From Dipteris shenzhenensis (lineage: Eukaryota; Polypodiophyta; Polypodiopsida; Gleicheniales), in NCBI GenBank assembly GCA_047967505.1, contig CM106538.1: a stretch of 64,000 nucleotides of DNA. One strand, given 5' to 3'. Positions within the stretch are counted from its first letter, which is position 1, and every line of letters begins with the position of its first letter. Made by a program: the position numbers and the translations under genes. This document shows, one piece after another, positions 32,900-44,244 of the stretch. The notes under the pieces are model-generated. The model was given only the letters and a program-made list of their open reading frames with translations. It was not told where the DNA came from and made no database searches.

Positions 32900-33840
32900 A
32901 TCCTCGCTCACTGAGCTCAAAAATTTCTCTTGCAATGAATTATGAAAGGAAGAATGGGATCCCAAAAGAAGGAAAAGATCAAGAACAGCAGGTACCCTTC
33001 CATAAGAAAAAGAGATTTGATAAAAAGCCCTTCTTTAAATTTAAAAATGGTTTTGATCCATAGAAGACAGATTCTTCTTCGAAGTCGAACAGTGGGACTT
33101 TTCCAAAGAAAGAAATAAGGTGTTTCAAATGCAACAAGCTTGGACACATAGCCACTAAGTGTCTTGAAAGAAAGAAGACCTCGACAGCAAAAGTGCACAT
33201 GATTGACGACGAAGCAGCCAAGCAAGAGGGAGGTAAGTGTAATTGTCATGCTATTCTAAAGATGAAAGGTTTCATTAATGGCAAAGAGGTTGTTATTTTG
33301 CATGGTGATGGTAGTACACATGATTTCATTTCGAAAAGAACCTTAGCAAAGCTAAACCTAGAGTCTTTCCCATCTAACTATAAGGCCAAAGCTGCTTTTA
33401 CCAAAACAAAATACAATTGCATTAGAGAAGTCAAGAATCTTGAAATCTCAATCAAACCCTATAAGGATACATGAGACTTTCTAGTGGCACCCTTACAAGG
33501 AGTGGACATCATCTTAGGAATGCCATGGAGGCATCAATGCAATCCTAAGATAGATTACGATTCACATCAGATGTGGATTGAGAAGGACACACAAGAAATA
33601 TGCCTAAAAAGCTCAATGAAACCTGAGGTTAGTCCTTTACTCAACCACACACAAGCCAAAAGAGCAATTAGAAAACATGAGAAAACATATCTTATTTTGG
33701 TGAATATGGTAATGGCTACTCAGCCAAACACTAAGCGTATGCACCAAAAATTTCTTTCTCAATTTTTTGATTATTTCATAGAGGATTTACCGCCTTGACT
33801 ACCATGTTCTCGACCTAAAGATCATAGGATAGAGATCTTA
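32900..33840 (+). pseudogene. Gypsy 1 gag end and protease
   Basis: Basic gag C-terminus with zinc knuckle CFKCNKLGHIATKC (about 33123). The protease region reads VVILHGDGSTHDFIS where Ty3 proteases have DSGST, so the catalytic Asp-Ser-Gly is changed to Gly-Asp-Gly. GVDIILGMPW is the usual C-terminal protease motif (about 33505). Stops: TAG after FKNGFDP, TGA after PYKDT and after EDLPP. Confidence 0.85.
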
Positions 33841-36480
33841 CCAGGCAACACTCCACCTTGCAAAGCTCCTTATAGAGTCAAACAGCGAGAGCAAAAGGAA
33901 ATACAAAAGCAAGTGGAGAAACTGATAGAGAGAGGATTGATAAGACCCAGCAGTTCTCCTTATGGAGCACCTGTCTTATTAGTCAAAAAGAAAAATGGAA
34001 CCTACCAAATGTGCCTAGACTATCGTGCACTGAACAAAATCGCAGTGAAGAACAGATATCCAATCCCTAGGATTGATGATATTTTGGACAAATTGAAAGG
34101 GGCCAAGGTCTTTAGTAAGATAGATCTTAAATCCGGCTATCATCAAGTTCGTATGGTAGAAGAGGATATATACAAGACTACTTTTAGAACTCAAACGGGA
34201 CATTATGAGTTCTTAGTTATGCCTTTTGGGCTAACTAATGCTCCAGCTACTTTTAGTAGAATGATGAACCGAATCTTTCTTAAACACCAAGATCGTGTGG
34301 TAGTATTTTTTTATGATATTCTAGTGTTTAGCAAAGATGTTGAGGAGCATAAGGAACATCTAAAGCTAGTCTTTTCACTCTTGAAAGAAAATCAATTGTA
34401 CATAAATCCTGAAAAGAGCAGTTTCTTTCAAGATCAGATAGAGTATTTGGGTCACATTGTATCCATCGAGATGGGATTCAAGTAGATCCAAAGAAGATTG
34501 AGTGCATAGTCACATGGCCTAAACCCCAAGATATACATGAATTAAGATCATTCTTGGGATTGTGTAGCTTTTATAGAAAGTTTGTCAAGAATTTCACATA
34601 CATTGCACATCCTTTAACAGACCTTCTAAGAAAAGCTAAGCATTTCTTATGGACTGAGTGTTAAGATAAATCTTTTACAGCTTTGAAAGAGGCTCTCACA
34701 CAAGCTCCTGTGTTGCAACTACCCAATTTCTCTAGACCATTCTTTGTAGTTGTAACTGATGCTAGTGGATATGGAATTGGAGCCATACTTATGCAAGATG
34801 GACATCCAATAGCATATGAGAGCCGAAAATTAAAACCAGCAAAATGCAATTATAGCACATATGATAAAGAATTAACCATTGTTGTGCATGCTTTATGAAT
34901 GTGGAAACATTATTTGATGGGATCTGAAACCGATCAGCAAAGTATCAAACATTTGTTAACTCAGCCACTAATATCCGATAGGCATATCAAGTGGGCATCA
35001 TTTATACAGAGTTTTCAGCCCATGATTCAGTATCAACCTGGAAAAGAAAATATAGTTGCTGATGCTCTTAGCAGAAAGCCAAGTATTAATCACATCACTG
35101 CTATAGAAACCTAGCCTTTTGAAGGTATGAACAAATTAGAAAATAACAATTGGAATCCTATGTTGGACTATTCATGCAATGATGGATACCTCTTTTATCA
35201 AAAGAAATTATGCATCACTCGACCCTTTAAACAAATTGAAATGGAGAAAATGCACCAACCACCATATATGGGACATAGGGGAGTGACTACCACTTTACAA
35301 GTGATAGCAAGAGAATTCCATTGGCCTACTATAAGAAAAGATGTGGCTAAGTTTGTAGCCAAATGCATCACTTGTCAGAAGGTCAAGAGTTACAAAGGCA
35401 AGACCCCAGGATTGCTAATGCCTTTGCCTATTCCTACGCAACCTTGGGAACAAATATCCATGGCTTCCATAATAGGTTTTCCTACCACAACGAATCAAAA
35501 TGATATGATTTAGAGGATAATAGATCGCTTTAGTAAGCAAGCTTATTTCATCCCATGCAAGAAGACTTTAACAGCTCAGCAAGCTGCACATTTATTCATC
35601 AAGCATATCTTTGTTCATCAAAAGTTTTGTAGTAATTTTTGGACTACATTATTTCATAATCTAGGCACTAAATTAGACTTCTCATCAGCTTTTCATCCAG
35701 AATCGAATGGACAAATTGAAGTTACGAACAGTACTATTCTGGATATGATAAGAGCTTATGCAAGAAGTCAACCAAAGACTTGGGACAAATACCTTCATCT
35801 CTTACAGTTTGCTTATAATAATACTCCTCATTCTGCAACTGGAAGAGCACCCTTTGAGATTATGTATGGGAAGGTTTTACCTATTCCTATTACACGATTG
35901 ACCCATAGAGTGGAAGCAGCAGATGCATTTACCCATGACTATCAAAATATTCTCAAAGAGGTTCATGAAGCCATTGCAATCGCTCAAGAGAAGTACACTA
36001 AAGAAGCCAATAAGAAATGAAAAAACATGCTTTTTAAAGAAGGCGATTATGTACTTCTTTGGATTGAGAAAAGAAGATTGAAGAGTGTTGAGAAATGGCC
36101 AGTAATGAAGATGTCACCACATTTTTATGGACCATTCAAGGTGATTCAGAAAATCAATGATCTAGCCTATAGGCTTGAATACCTCATAATTGGAAAATAC
36201 ATAATTCTTTCCATATTAACCTTTTAAAGCCCTTCAGAGGACCTTTACCTATTCATCCTATCTATGAAGAGGCCCCATTCATTGTTGATGAAGAAGAAAT
36301 TCTAGAACCCGAATGCATTGTTGATCATCAATAGACCTCAGCCCGAAAAGGAAATGTCTATACTAAATACTTGCTCAAATTTAAGAACCATCCAAGAGAC
36401 GATGCTCAGTGGATGCATGAGCGGTTCTTTCAAACTTTTCTAGACCTCCTTAGTTCCTATAATCAAACACGCAACTGAGG
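33841..36480 (+). pseudogene. Gypsy 1 RT, RNase H, integrase and chromodomain
   Basis: [36 protein letters not shown] and [17 protein letters not shown] are normal, but the catalytic box reads [12 protein letters not shown], with Tyr in place of the first Asp of the DD pair. A one-base shift occurs near 34475. RNase H starts at FFVVVTDASGYGIGAILMQ (about 34745). Integrase keeps HRGVTTTLQ...CITCQK, but the first catalytic Asp is Ala (ISMASIIGFP) and the second lies in a deletion before FCSNFW; the Glu of GQIEV remains. The tail ILEPECIVDHQ...YTKYLLKFKNHPRDDAQW (36295-36450) looks like a chromodomain. Confidence 0.85.
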
Positions 36481-36493
36481 TTAGTTCCAATCC

Positions 36494-36505
36494 AAGCAAG
36501 AGGGA
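36494..36505 (+). other. Polypurine tract of Gypsy 1
   Basis: AAGCAAGAGGGA directly precedes TGTTGCGG, the inferred LTR start. Confidence 0.75.
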
Positions 36506-37230
36506 TGTTGCGGAAATTATATTTATGATATATCTTGCTTTGAACATTATTATTTTTAGTCGAGTGTGACTATGGCAAAGTACTCCATAGGAGCGCACCG
36601 GACGTGACGGGGGTCCTAGTGGATACTTTGTGTGGTTAGTTGGGGACACTTGACTACCTTGTGTTTTGCCATGCTAGACGGTCGATATTGTGGGTGATTC
36701 CATGTTAATACTGATGTCGCTAGTGTTATTGGTGTTGTGCTTGATTATTGTGCTTTAATCATGGTTATGTTGGGATCGATTGATTCGGTGATTCATTCAA
36801 TCGATTGTTAATAACTAATGTAATTGGTAGCTTCAGTACAGGTGATGGAACTCATAGCGAGGATTGGAGTTAGTGCGAGGGTACCGATCGAGGTGTCGCA
36901 TAGCGCATTATATATGGCCATAGGCCAATTTTGTATTTGTTTTATTATTGCAAGTTTGAGCAATATATTTTGTTGTGGACATAATTCATTTTGGACCCTA
37001 AGATGGCTATGTAAAGCAAATCCCTCATTTTTGGATGAGAGGGATAATTTTGGCTCCTTGGTGCTTTTATGAAATATTATAAATACGCTAGATTAGGGAG
37101 CGCGAGCCAGTCATCTAGGGGGGAGATTGTACCCAGTCTGCTGTCGCTTTCATGGTTTGATTGTGTTCTCCTTCTCCAATTGATTAAGTGGTGAATTTGT
37201 GTGGAAGAAATTACCTTTTTGGTTTCATCC
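36506..37230 (+). repeat. 3' LTR of Gypsy 1 (right border uncertain)
   Basis: Begins TGTTGCGGAAATTATAT. A promoter-like ATTATAAATACG lies at about 37075, followed by GAGATTGTACCC and a CT-rich stretch. Without a partner LTR the end is a guess; a CA near TTTGGTTTCA (about 37225) is possible. Confidence 0.6.
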
Positions 37231-38151
37231 TTGATGGGTGGAAAACCTTGTGGGGCAAAACATATGCAATAAAATAAGTTAAAAAATATAACTTTATTAT
37301 ACACCTTTGCAATTATTGAGTTTAGATTATACATGAAACATATGCAAGCATATGAGTCAAGAAGAGACATGATTTAAAAGTATCAATATGAAGAAAATGT
37401 ATAAGGAGAACCTTTTAAAATAAGTTAACATATACTAACGTAGTCATGAATGGCGTTTGTATGAAAAAATATGATATTGAAGCAACTTGAGACATAATTC
37501 AAATTCAATATGTAAGCTTGTAAATAGCTATAGATTATTAAAATGAATTGGATAGAAGGCAACCATATGTATTAAAAATCAAAGTAATATTTGAAAAAGG
37601 TACAACACTGTTAAATAATGAAGATTTTATTCTTTAAGAATTAACTAAGAATAACATTTATGTCTGGCATGTTATAAACTATTCCATAGGTAGATCCTTA
37701 TTGCACAAAAGTTAAGTTTTGGTTTGAAAATTACTGAGAAATTACAATCACTTTCCTATCATTTTGGCACATAAAAGGTAAATGTTGAGACAGAGACACA
37801 TTGTGAACAATGTCTTAGAGTGGAGACATGTATCTTGCATTGAAAGGGCATACAAAACAATAATTGAGGGTTCAAGGAGATTCCACCATCCAAAATATTT
37901 CAAAGTGGATGCATTCTTGTACACAATGTCTTGGAATGGAACCATGTGCCAGCTTGAAACCATAAGTCATAGAAGTGATAAATCCATTTCCATATTTAAG
38001 ATACTATTATAGATAAACTCATTATTCCATATTGGAATCCACATTATTAATCAACATTCTTAACATGCCATATTGGAATACACATTTTGGAATATATGTA
38101 TTAGAATACTCATTCACCAATGTTCTTAACATGGCATCTATTAGCTCACAA
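37231..38151. other. AT-rich spacer, no gene seen
   Basis: Low-complexity A/T sequence. A weak inverted pair exists between CACATTGTGAACAATGTCTT (about 37798) and TACACAATGTCTTGGAATGG (about 37920). Nothing is recognisable as coding. Confidence 0.5.
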
Positions 38152-38460
38152 TACTACAAGACACGGGCCGCTTTTCGACACTTTCCACCTATTAAAGAAA
38201 AAAAATCTTCGTATTTAGCATTGATATCAGTGCACTTTCCACCTATTAAAGAAAAAAAAAGCTTCGTATTTAGCATCAATATCAGTGTCAGAAAGTCTGT
38301 CAGTGTGGACGTCACAAAGAAACCATTGATGCACAAGTCGGTGTCACCGTCGATAAAATATGCTTGACAGCATCGATATGGGCATGATGGTGTAGGTGTC
38401 GATATATACCGACACTGTAGTGTCGGTACAAGCATCAGTATATACTGATGTTTTTACAAA
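38152..38460. repeat. Terminal and subterminal repeats of element C
   Basis: A 50-bp unit with CACTTTCCACCTATTAAAG and CTTCGTATTTAGCAT is duplicated (38179 and 38230). Further in are GTCGATATATACCGAC, ACCGACACTGTAGTGTCGGT and the perfect palindrome CATCAGTATATACTGATG (about 38433-38450). Confidence 0.65.
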
Positions 38461-38466
38461 AGCTAT

Positions 38467-38530
38467 AAAAAAATTATGTGGGGTAGGGTGGGGCTTATTT
38501 CAGTCCCATCCTACCCCACATAATTTTTTT
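38467..38530 (-). terminator. Long hairpin after accessory gene C
   Basis: Arms 38467-38492 and 38505-38530 pair at 25 of 26 bases around a 12-base loop; the arm contains ATTATGTGGGGTAGGG and ends in an A/T run. It starts about 214 bp past the stop of the minus-strand gene, almost the same distance as in element A. Role inferred only. Confidence 0.6.
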
Positions 38531-38743
38531 TCCCATTAAAATTACGATTAAATGTTCCAGTTGCAGAGGTGTACATTACAATTTTGGAAAGAAAGTCTAC
38601 AAAGTAATGGCAATATGCTACAAAATGGCAAATCCACTAAAGTAATGCGCTACAAAATGGCAAAAGTGCCAAACTCCAAAATGAAAAATCCGTCGAGGCA
38701 ATCTACTACAAAAAGACAGAAGTGCGGAAATATTCATATCCTA

Positions 38744-40090
38744 CTATTGCTCCTCCTCATCCTCCTCACCCTCCTCATCCTCCTCGCCCTCCTCATCCTC
38801 GGTCTCTAGTTTGCATGCATCCTCATTGTTGCCCTCCTTGCCCGCAAGATCTTTGCATGCGCCCGCGATCCCTCACCCTCCTCTTCTACGCCGCTTCTTC
38901 CTCAGATCCCGTCTTTTCGTCCAGATCTTCGGATGGGTCGAACGTGTGTCCCTAACAATGAAACGAATTCAGAAAACTAAGAGCGTTGATTATAAGATAG
39001 TGGTGATAGTCAAATAATAACAAAGAGGAATAAGGCATACTCAAATGATGTGCCACCACCCTTTCCCAATCGATGTGAACTCATTCTCTCTCCTTCTCCT
39101 TAAACCATGCCCTGGCTCCAATCCTGAAGGCCCTTCTATACTCCTCATTGTCTATAGGCCTTCGAATCATAGATTCATGTGGATCCAAATTCAATTAGTT
39201 AGATATGAATGACAAGACACTTGAATGATTGAACATATTAGAAATTTAGAGGAAGATAAATATATACTTACCACCCATGCCTCGTTGCCGAGTCTCCAGG
39301 TGTATCCTCAATGCTGCCCTCCGTTGAGGATCAAATGCATCTGGATTTTAGTCTGTGTAAAACTTCTTCCCTTTCTTCCAATCCTTTGGGTCCGCCCACC
39401 CTTGATTGTGCTTACCCCCCTTAACAGCATCCCTTGGTTCGTACCTATGAAAACTAAGGAGCTCCCCCATGCGAGTAAGCATGTCATTTGTTTCAAAATC
39501 AAACCCTTTAGGATTTGGAAATTGTCTCTTGAGGTCTTCTATGCCTGCTTCCTTGGCTTTATTGTCTTGTTTGTTCCAAGGTTTGAATAGATCATTGGGG
39601 AAGTGGGTACTCACCAACCTCCTCATCTATCTTGTGACTGCCTTCCCATCCTCGTCCTGTATAACCTCCCCAACGCTATTCACTCTGTAGGAAAGGTCCT
39701 TGGGCAAAACAAAGTCCAAAGGATTCACGGTGGTGGATGGAGTAGTAGAGCTAGAGTGCTTAAGGAGTGAGGAGTAAGGGAGCGAGTAGTCTCTAGAGTG
39801 CTACAGCCTATGAGTGGAGAGGGCAAGGGAGCTGACTGGTGGTATTGAGTATCATGAGGAAGTGGAGACCTGTAGGGATGTGAGTGTGCAGACTCATTTA
39901 CATCCCTCAAGCCACCATAGTAGCCTTGAACCTTAGTAATCTTTCTAGACCTACGATGGGTACGTCTAAGTGATGACCCCTCAGAAGGGGCTACAGGGGA
40001 CGATTGCTGAGTAGGTAAAGCCATTGATGTCTTTGATATACCCCGAAGGGGTGTAGCAGAGGGAATAGCTAAGGTATTCTGGAATAGCAT
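38744..40090 (-). pseudogene. Accessory (Tnp1-like) gene of element C
   Basis: Read right to left. A Ser/Pro-rich N-terminal region (40090-39725) with a basic LRRTHRRSRKITK is followed by VNPLDFVLPKDLSYRVN and HFPNDLFKPWNKQD. Then come FETNDMLTRMGELLSFHRYE and NQGWADPKDWKKGKKFYTD, matching SSWADKADWKYFKKKHRD of accessory gene A. A later exon reads RRPIDNEEYRRAFRIGARAW then WFKEKERE (about 39170-39080), matching FRIGTKPWF. The end is an Asp/Glu-rich tail (TEDEEGEEDEEGEEDEEEQ) before TAG at 38744. At least two frame changes and a TGA occur. Confidence 0.65.
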
Positions 40091-40106
40091 AAAGTAATAT
40101 TGCTGC

Positions 40107-40305
40107 CACTACTATACACGGATCCTATTGCGACATTTATGTACCGATGTTTAGTGCCCGCGTGGCGTTAATCGTTGGTATGAAAAGCAAGTTTCGTAAA
40201 GCGTCGCTATATAGCAATGCTTGCCAAAAGTCGCTATATAGCGACTTTTAAGTGTCGCTATATAGTGACACTGATATACTATTTTATAGCGACATTTTCT
40301 AGAGA
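40107..40305. repeat. Left terminal and subterminal repeats of A'
   Basis: CACTAC terminus, ACCGATGTTTAGTGCCCGC, then TCGCTATATAGCAA, TCGCTATATAGCGAC and TCGCTATATAGTGAC. Differences from A are mostly C/T or G/A. Confidence 0.75.
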
Positions 40306-42513
40306 GGTCTTTTTTTCCATATAGGCCTTAAAAGTTAGTTTTTTCCAATGACAAATTTTTTTAAATTTTCATACATGTTTGATCTCATAGAGAATAAAAA
40401 TATGAGAGCATGTACATCAAGCCTTTGAAGCTCATATATTCATGTCCAAGTTTGAGATGAAAAAAATCAATTAAGAGCATTTACATCAACTGTTTCATCT
40501 TGAGCCAAGTCTAAGGCACCAAACAAGTCTATCTCCAACTCTATACCGAGTTGATCTCCTATATCATCATCGTACTCTAGCATTGTATGTTCACCTAAAA
40601 GTATTTGATCATCTTCTTCAATAAAGTGTGGTGATTCTTGATGATCGTTGTCTTCTTCCTCAATATCATGATCTCCATCTTCCTCCCGTGCGATGTCATT
40701 ATGCACATCTTCCTCTTGGCTCATATGGTGATCTACATCTTCTTTGCTAGATTCATCAATTGGATCTGGCATTGGTAGTGGCATCTCCATATCCACATCT
40801 CTATCTTCAAAAATTTGCTTACTTCGTGATGCAACTTGGATCACGTACCACCATTTTGGATCAAAACAATCCGGATGAAAAACCACCTATATTGAAGATG
40901 GGTCCAAATGTCATCAATAATATATATGAAATTATGCTCAAGTACATGTATCAATGGATCTTTAAAAATGAAAGCTTCGATTAATTAAATCATTAGTATG
41001 CACCTGCTCACAATGCTCGGGAAAAACAAAAGTATCACTTTCATCAGTCCAATTTTGGTGGAGTCCATTGCAAAGAAACCGCTACTATCTTTTCTCATTG
41101 TTGCATGGGGACCGTTGTAAATAGTTCTAAACCATTTTACATCAAGAATGAAAATACTAAATCGTCTGAAATCAACTTCATAGATGTCGCATATCGTGCC
41201 AAAATAATCCAGCTGTGAGGAGAGAAGATTGGTATCCGAAGCACTTGCTCGGCTATCTTGTGTGAAGTTAGCCATGACTCCACAATCATACGTGACTCTC
41301 TTTGAATCGATGCATTCCATGCAAAAATGTCGTCCATATGACCATAATGCACTGTACTTTTTGTACTGTAAAATAGCATCATTAAAATAATGAAGATGCA
41401 TCTAGTTTATAGCGTATATTGCCACAAATAATTACTTAATTACGTCAAGAGGTGAGAAACTTACATGCACCATACATCTAGATGATAACTCTCGCTTATG
41501 CTCGTTTATTGTCTCTCCATTGCATTCGGCTTTACGTAGAGCCAATTGTAGCCAATCAAGTGACATGTGAGTAGGGAGAAAAGCCAGATCCCGTGGATAT
41601 GGTTGCGATCACCTGTACATTACTCTAAATCTCATCCTTGCATTTATTTTTTCTGCTTTGGCCACTTCATATCTCTTAATCCACTTCTGCATCTCAGGGC
41701 TATTGAGGATACAAAACTTATTGAATTTCTCCATTTGCTCTTCACTCATCTTTCTTTCAATCCCTTTTCCTTGGGGAACCTCGCCAATGATGCGATCATC
41801 ATCCTTGTTATGCCAAGCTTATGGCATATCGGGATTCGTGGATGCAAGAAACTCTATGATATATACTAATGACTCTTGCGCAAGCCATCCCTCTGCCATG
41901 CTTGCTTCTGGTCTCGCTCTTTGTCTTACAAATCCCTTTAAAGTTTTCATAAAGCGCTCAAGAAAAAACATCCATCGATTATGAATGGTACCTGCTATAG
42001 CCACCTCATCAACTATGTGCATAAGCAAGTGGACTTGAGTTGTCATAATGCTCGAGGGAAAGTGCTTCTCAAGCAAGCATATGGCTTCAATGGATTCCAC
42101 CCTAGCCTTCTCGATGCTCAATATGGAGATCTCTTTTTGACATATCCACCTATTTCACATGTCCATGTAAGATATTTTCATAATTAGTCTACAGGTTAAT
42201 CAGCTTAAATTGAAGAAAATGCAATCAATGCAATTTGATAGTAAGCATACCTCACAATACCACAGATCTTGAATATAGCATTTCTAACATCTTCTTGTAA
42301 GCACCCTTTTATTGTAATTCGGAGGATGAACTATCAAAGCAACAAAGAAGTCATGTCAACAATATAACATAATCATAATTACGCTAACGCATCATGATTA
42401 TCAGTACACTAATTCTACTTAGAATACCTATGAGACCTTGTGCCAATCATGAGACTTGAGCCCACTAAGCTTATTGTCCTTTGAAAATGCTCCTTTCAAG
42501 CAATGCATGTACC

Positions 42514-42759
42514 CTCGGGGGGGTCACTATGTATAAACCCTCTATATCACGTGCGTTCAAGGCCTATTTGTAAAATCCCTTAATTGTAAATTTTTCATTA
42601 ATAAAATGTACCCCTTTTCTATACAAATCTGTAAATTTTTCCCAAAACTATTTTAAATAGTCCCTTATGTATATTTATTTTTGTAAATTTTGGAAATAAA
42701 AAATATCCTTCTATTGAACTCACATGATAGGATTACATATGATGAGTGACCCCCTCGAG
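42514..42759 (-). mobile_element. MITE copy 3 (246 bp, 8-bp TSD CATGTACC)
   Basis: Ends CTCGGGGGGGTCACT and, reversed, CTCGAGGGGGTCACT. CATGTACC flanks both sides (42506-42513 and 42760-42767). Element A has the uninterrupted sequence GCATGTACACTCTCAG near 22960. One G-box is CACGTG, the other is CACATG. Opposite orientation to copies 1 and 2. Confidence 0.92.
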
Positions 42760-42939
42760 CATGTACCTTGTCGGTACTTGAGAAGAGGGAATGTCTACCT
42801 TGACCGCTGCCTCCTCCCTTGTAGAGAGGATCCACGTTGCTTTCAGGAGGACAACTTTTCCCGAAGCATGAACTTGGGGCCACAAACGAGACATCCTATT
42901 CATAGCACGCAAGTCTTCTCGCACTCCTTTTGAGTCTTT

Positions 42940-43707
42940 GGATTTCACACATGGTCTACACAAATGAGATATCTCCTGATGCACCAAAAGATTTGGAAGA
43001 CTGTAAAAGAAGACATACCCACTGCACAAAATGATGCTTGGAAGGAAAAAGATGAAGTAGCACTATCACTCATTGGATTGCACTTGGGTCCAAACATAAT
43101 TCATCATATAGACTCTAAGGATCATGCCAAGGATGCATGGGATGAGTTGAACACAGTGTTTGGTGCAAAAGCCAAAAACCAAGAAATCCATCTTAAGATT
43201 GAATTCTATGGTATGCACATGGGCTTCAATGAATCCATGGCACAATTTGTCAACAAAATCAAAAGCATTATGACTCAACTAGAGGGCATAAATGCAAAAG
43301 TAGGAGAGAAAGATGCACTTGCAATTCTCCTTAAAAGCATGCCTGCAAAGTATAGTGCATTGACAACCACTTTGAAGAATTTGCCAGATCCAAAGTTTGA
43401 AGAATGTGTATCCTCTCTTCTCAAAAAAGAAAGAGAGTTGAAGGCATTGACATCAACATCGACATCAACACACAACAGCTATAATGAAGAACAAGCACTA
43501 TTTAGTAAAACATCAGTGAAATGCTACCATTGCGGAAGGATGGGTCACTATCAAAGTGACTGCAGATTGAAGAACAAACCCAAGTGTCACCATTTCAAGA
43601 AGCTCGGACACAAGGAAGAAGATTGCAGATTGAAGAATCAACAAGTCAACTACGTGGAGTCATCATCAAGCCATGAGCCAAAAGGTGACATCAATGGAAT
43701 GTATTGA
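42940..43707 (+). pseudogene. Copia-type gag (5'-truncated) without pol
   Basis: The frame opens inside the gag core (MRYLLMHQKIWKTVKEDIP, about 42964). It continues DAWDELNTVFGAK and ALAILLKSMPAKYSALTTTL with no stop to 43707. Zinc knuckle 1 is complete (CYHCGRMGHYQSDC); knuckle 2 has its second Cys replaced by Phe (CHHFKKLGHKEEDC). The stop is followed at once by PPT-like repeats and an LTR, with no protease, integrase or RT. This matches gag-only retrotransposons (TR-GAG) or an internal deletion of a full element. Confidence 0.8.
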
Positions 43708-43751
43708 AAAGCAAAAACCTTGCCAACCTTGCCTATATTTTTGTAATCAAA

Positions 43752-43919
43752 CCTGACCACCTAAGAGTAGCTATGAAAGCACCCAGGGGAGGAATTGACA
43801 TGTAAAAACCACACTTGACCACCTTAAGTAGCAATGCATGCACTAAGGGGAGGTGATGGATTTGTAACTCACATCTGACCACCTTGCAGTAGCCAAAGGA
43901 TTATGGCACCAAGGGGAGG
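43752..43919 (+). repeat. Triplicated PPT-containing repeat
   Basis: Three units of about 55-65 bp share TGACCACCTT, AGTAGC and GCACYAAGGGGAGG (ends near 43793, 43851 and 43919). Only the last is followed by TGTTGAG. Confidence 0.75.
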
Positions 43920-44244
43920 TGTTGAGACTTGTGGTGCCATGAGCACATGTAGAGCAAAGGTATGAGCAAAGGGCAAGCTGCCACATGGCATGGAGGACAT
44001 ATCCCACATGTGAGCAAGCAAATGGATGTAAGTACCCTCACCTATAAAAGGGAGGTTCATTTGAAGTAATATCAATCAAGCACTTTGCACTATCTCAAGA
44101 TTCTCTTTATGAGTCCAAGCTAATCTATCTTGGAACCTAATTGACTTGAGATACATGTCATGAGCACTCTCTTCATCATGTTTCCACATACGTTCCATCC
44201 ACCTTAGAGCGCTCCATAGATCCTGAGACACACATGTTTTGTCA
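43920..44244 (+). repeat. 3' LTR of the gag-only Copia fragment
   Basis: Begins TGTTGAGACTTGTGG right after AAGGGGAGG; probable end TTTTGTCA just before element A' resumes at about 44248. TATA-like CTATAAAAGGGAGG lies at about 44042. No 5' LTR is present. Confidence 0.7.

Larger units (their letters stand above)
32883..37230 (+). mobile_element. 5'-truncated Ty3/Gypsy chromovirus-type element (Gypsy 1)
   Basis: Gag, protease, RT, RNase H, integrase and a chromodomain-like tail in order, then a polypurine tract and one LTR. There is no 5' LTR or primer-binding site; the left junction is with the right end of CACTA B. The right LTR border is not defined because no second LTR exists for comparison, so 37230 is approximate. 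Many stops and three damaged catalytic sites make it dead. Confidence 0.85.
38152..40106. mobile_element. CACTA fragment, element C (right side lost)
   Basis: The left end TACTACAAGACACGGGCCG matches the reversed right terminus of A (CACTACAAGGCACACGCC) with the first C changed to T. Subterminal motifs, a hairpin and an accessory gene on the minus strand follow. The opposite half, which should hold the transposase, is cut off by element A' at 40107. Confidence 0.65.
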
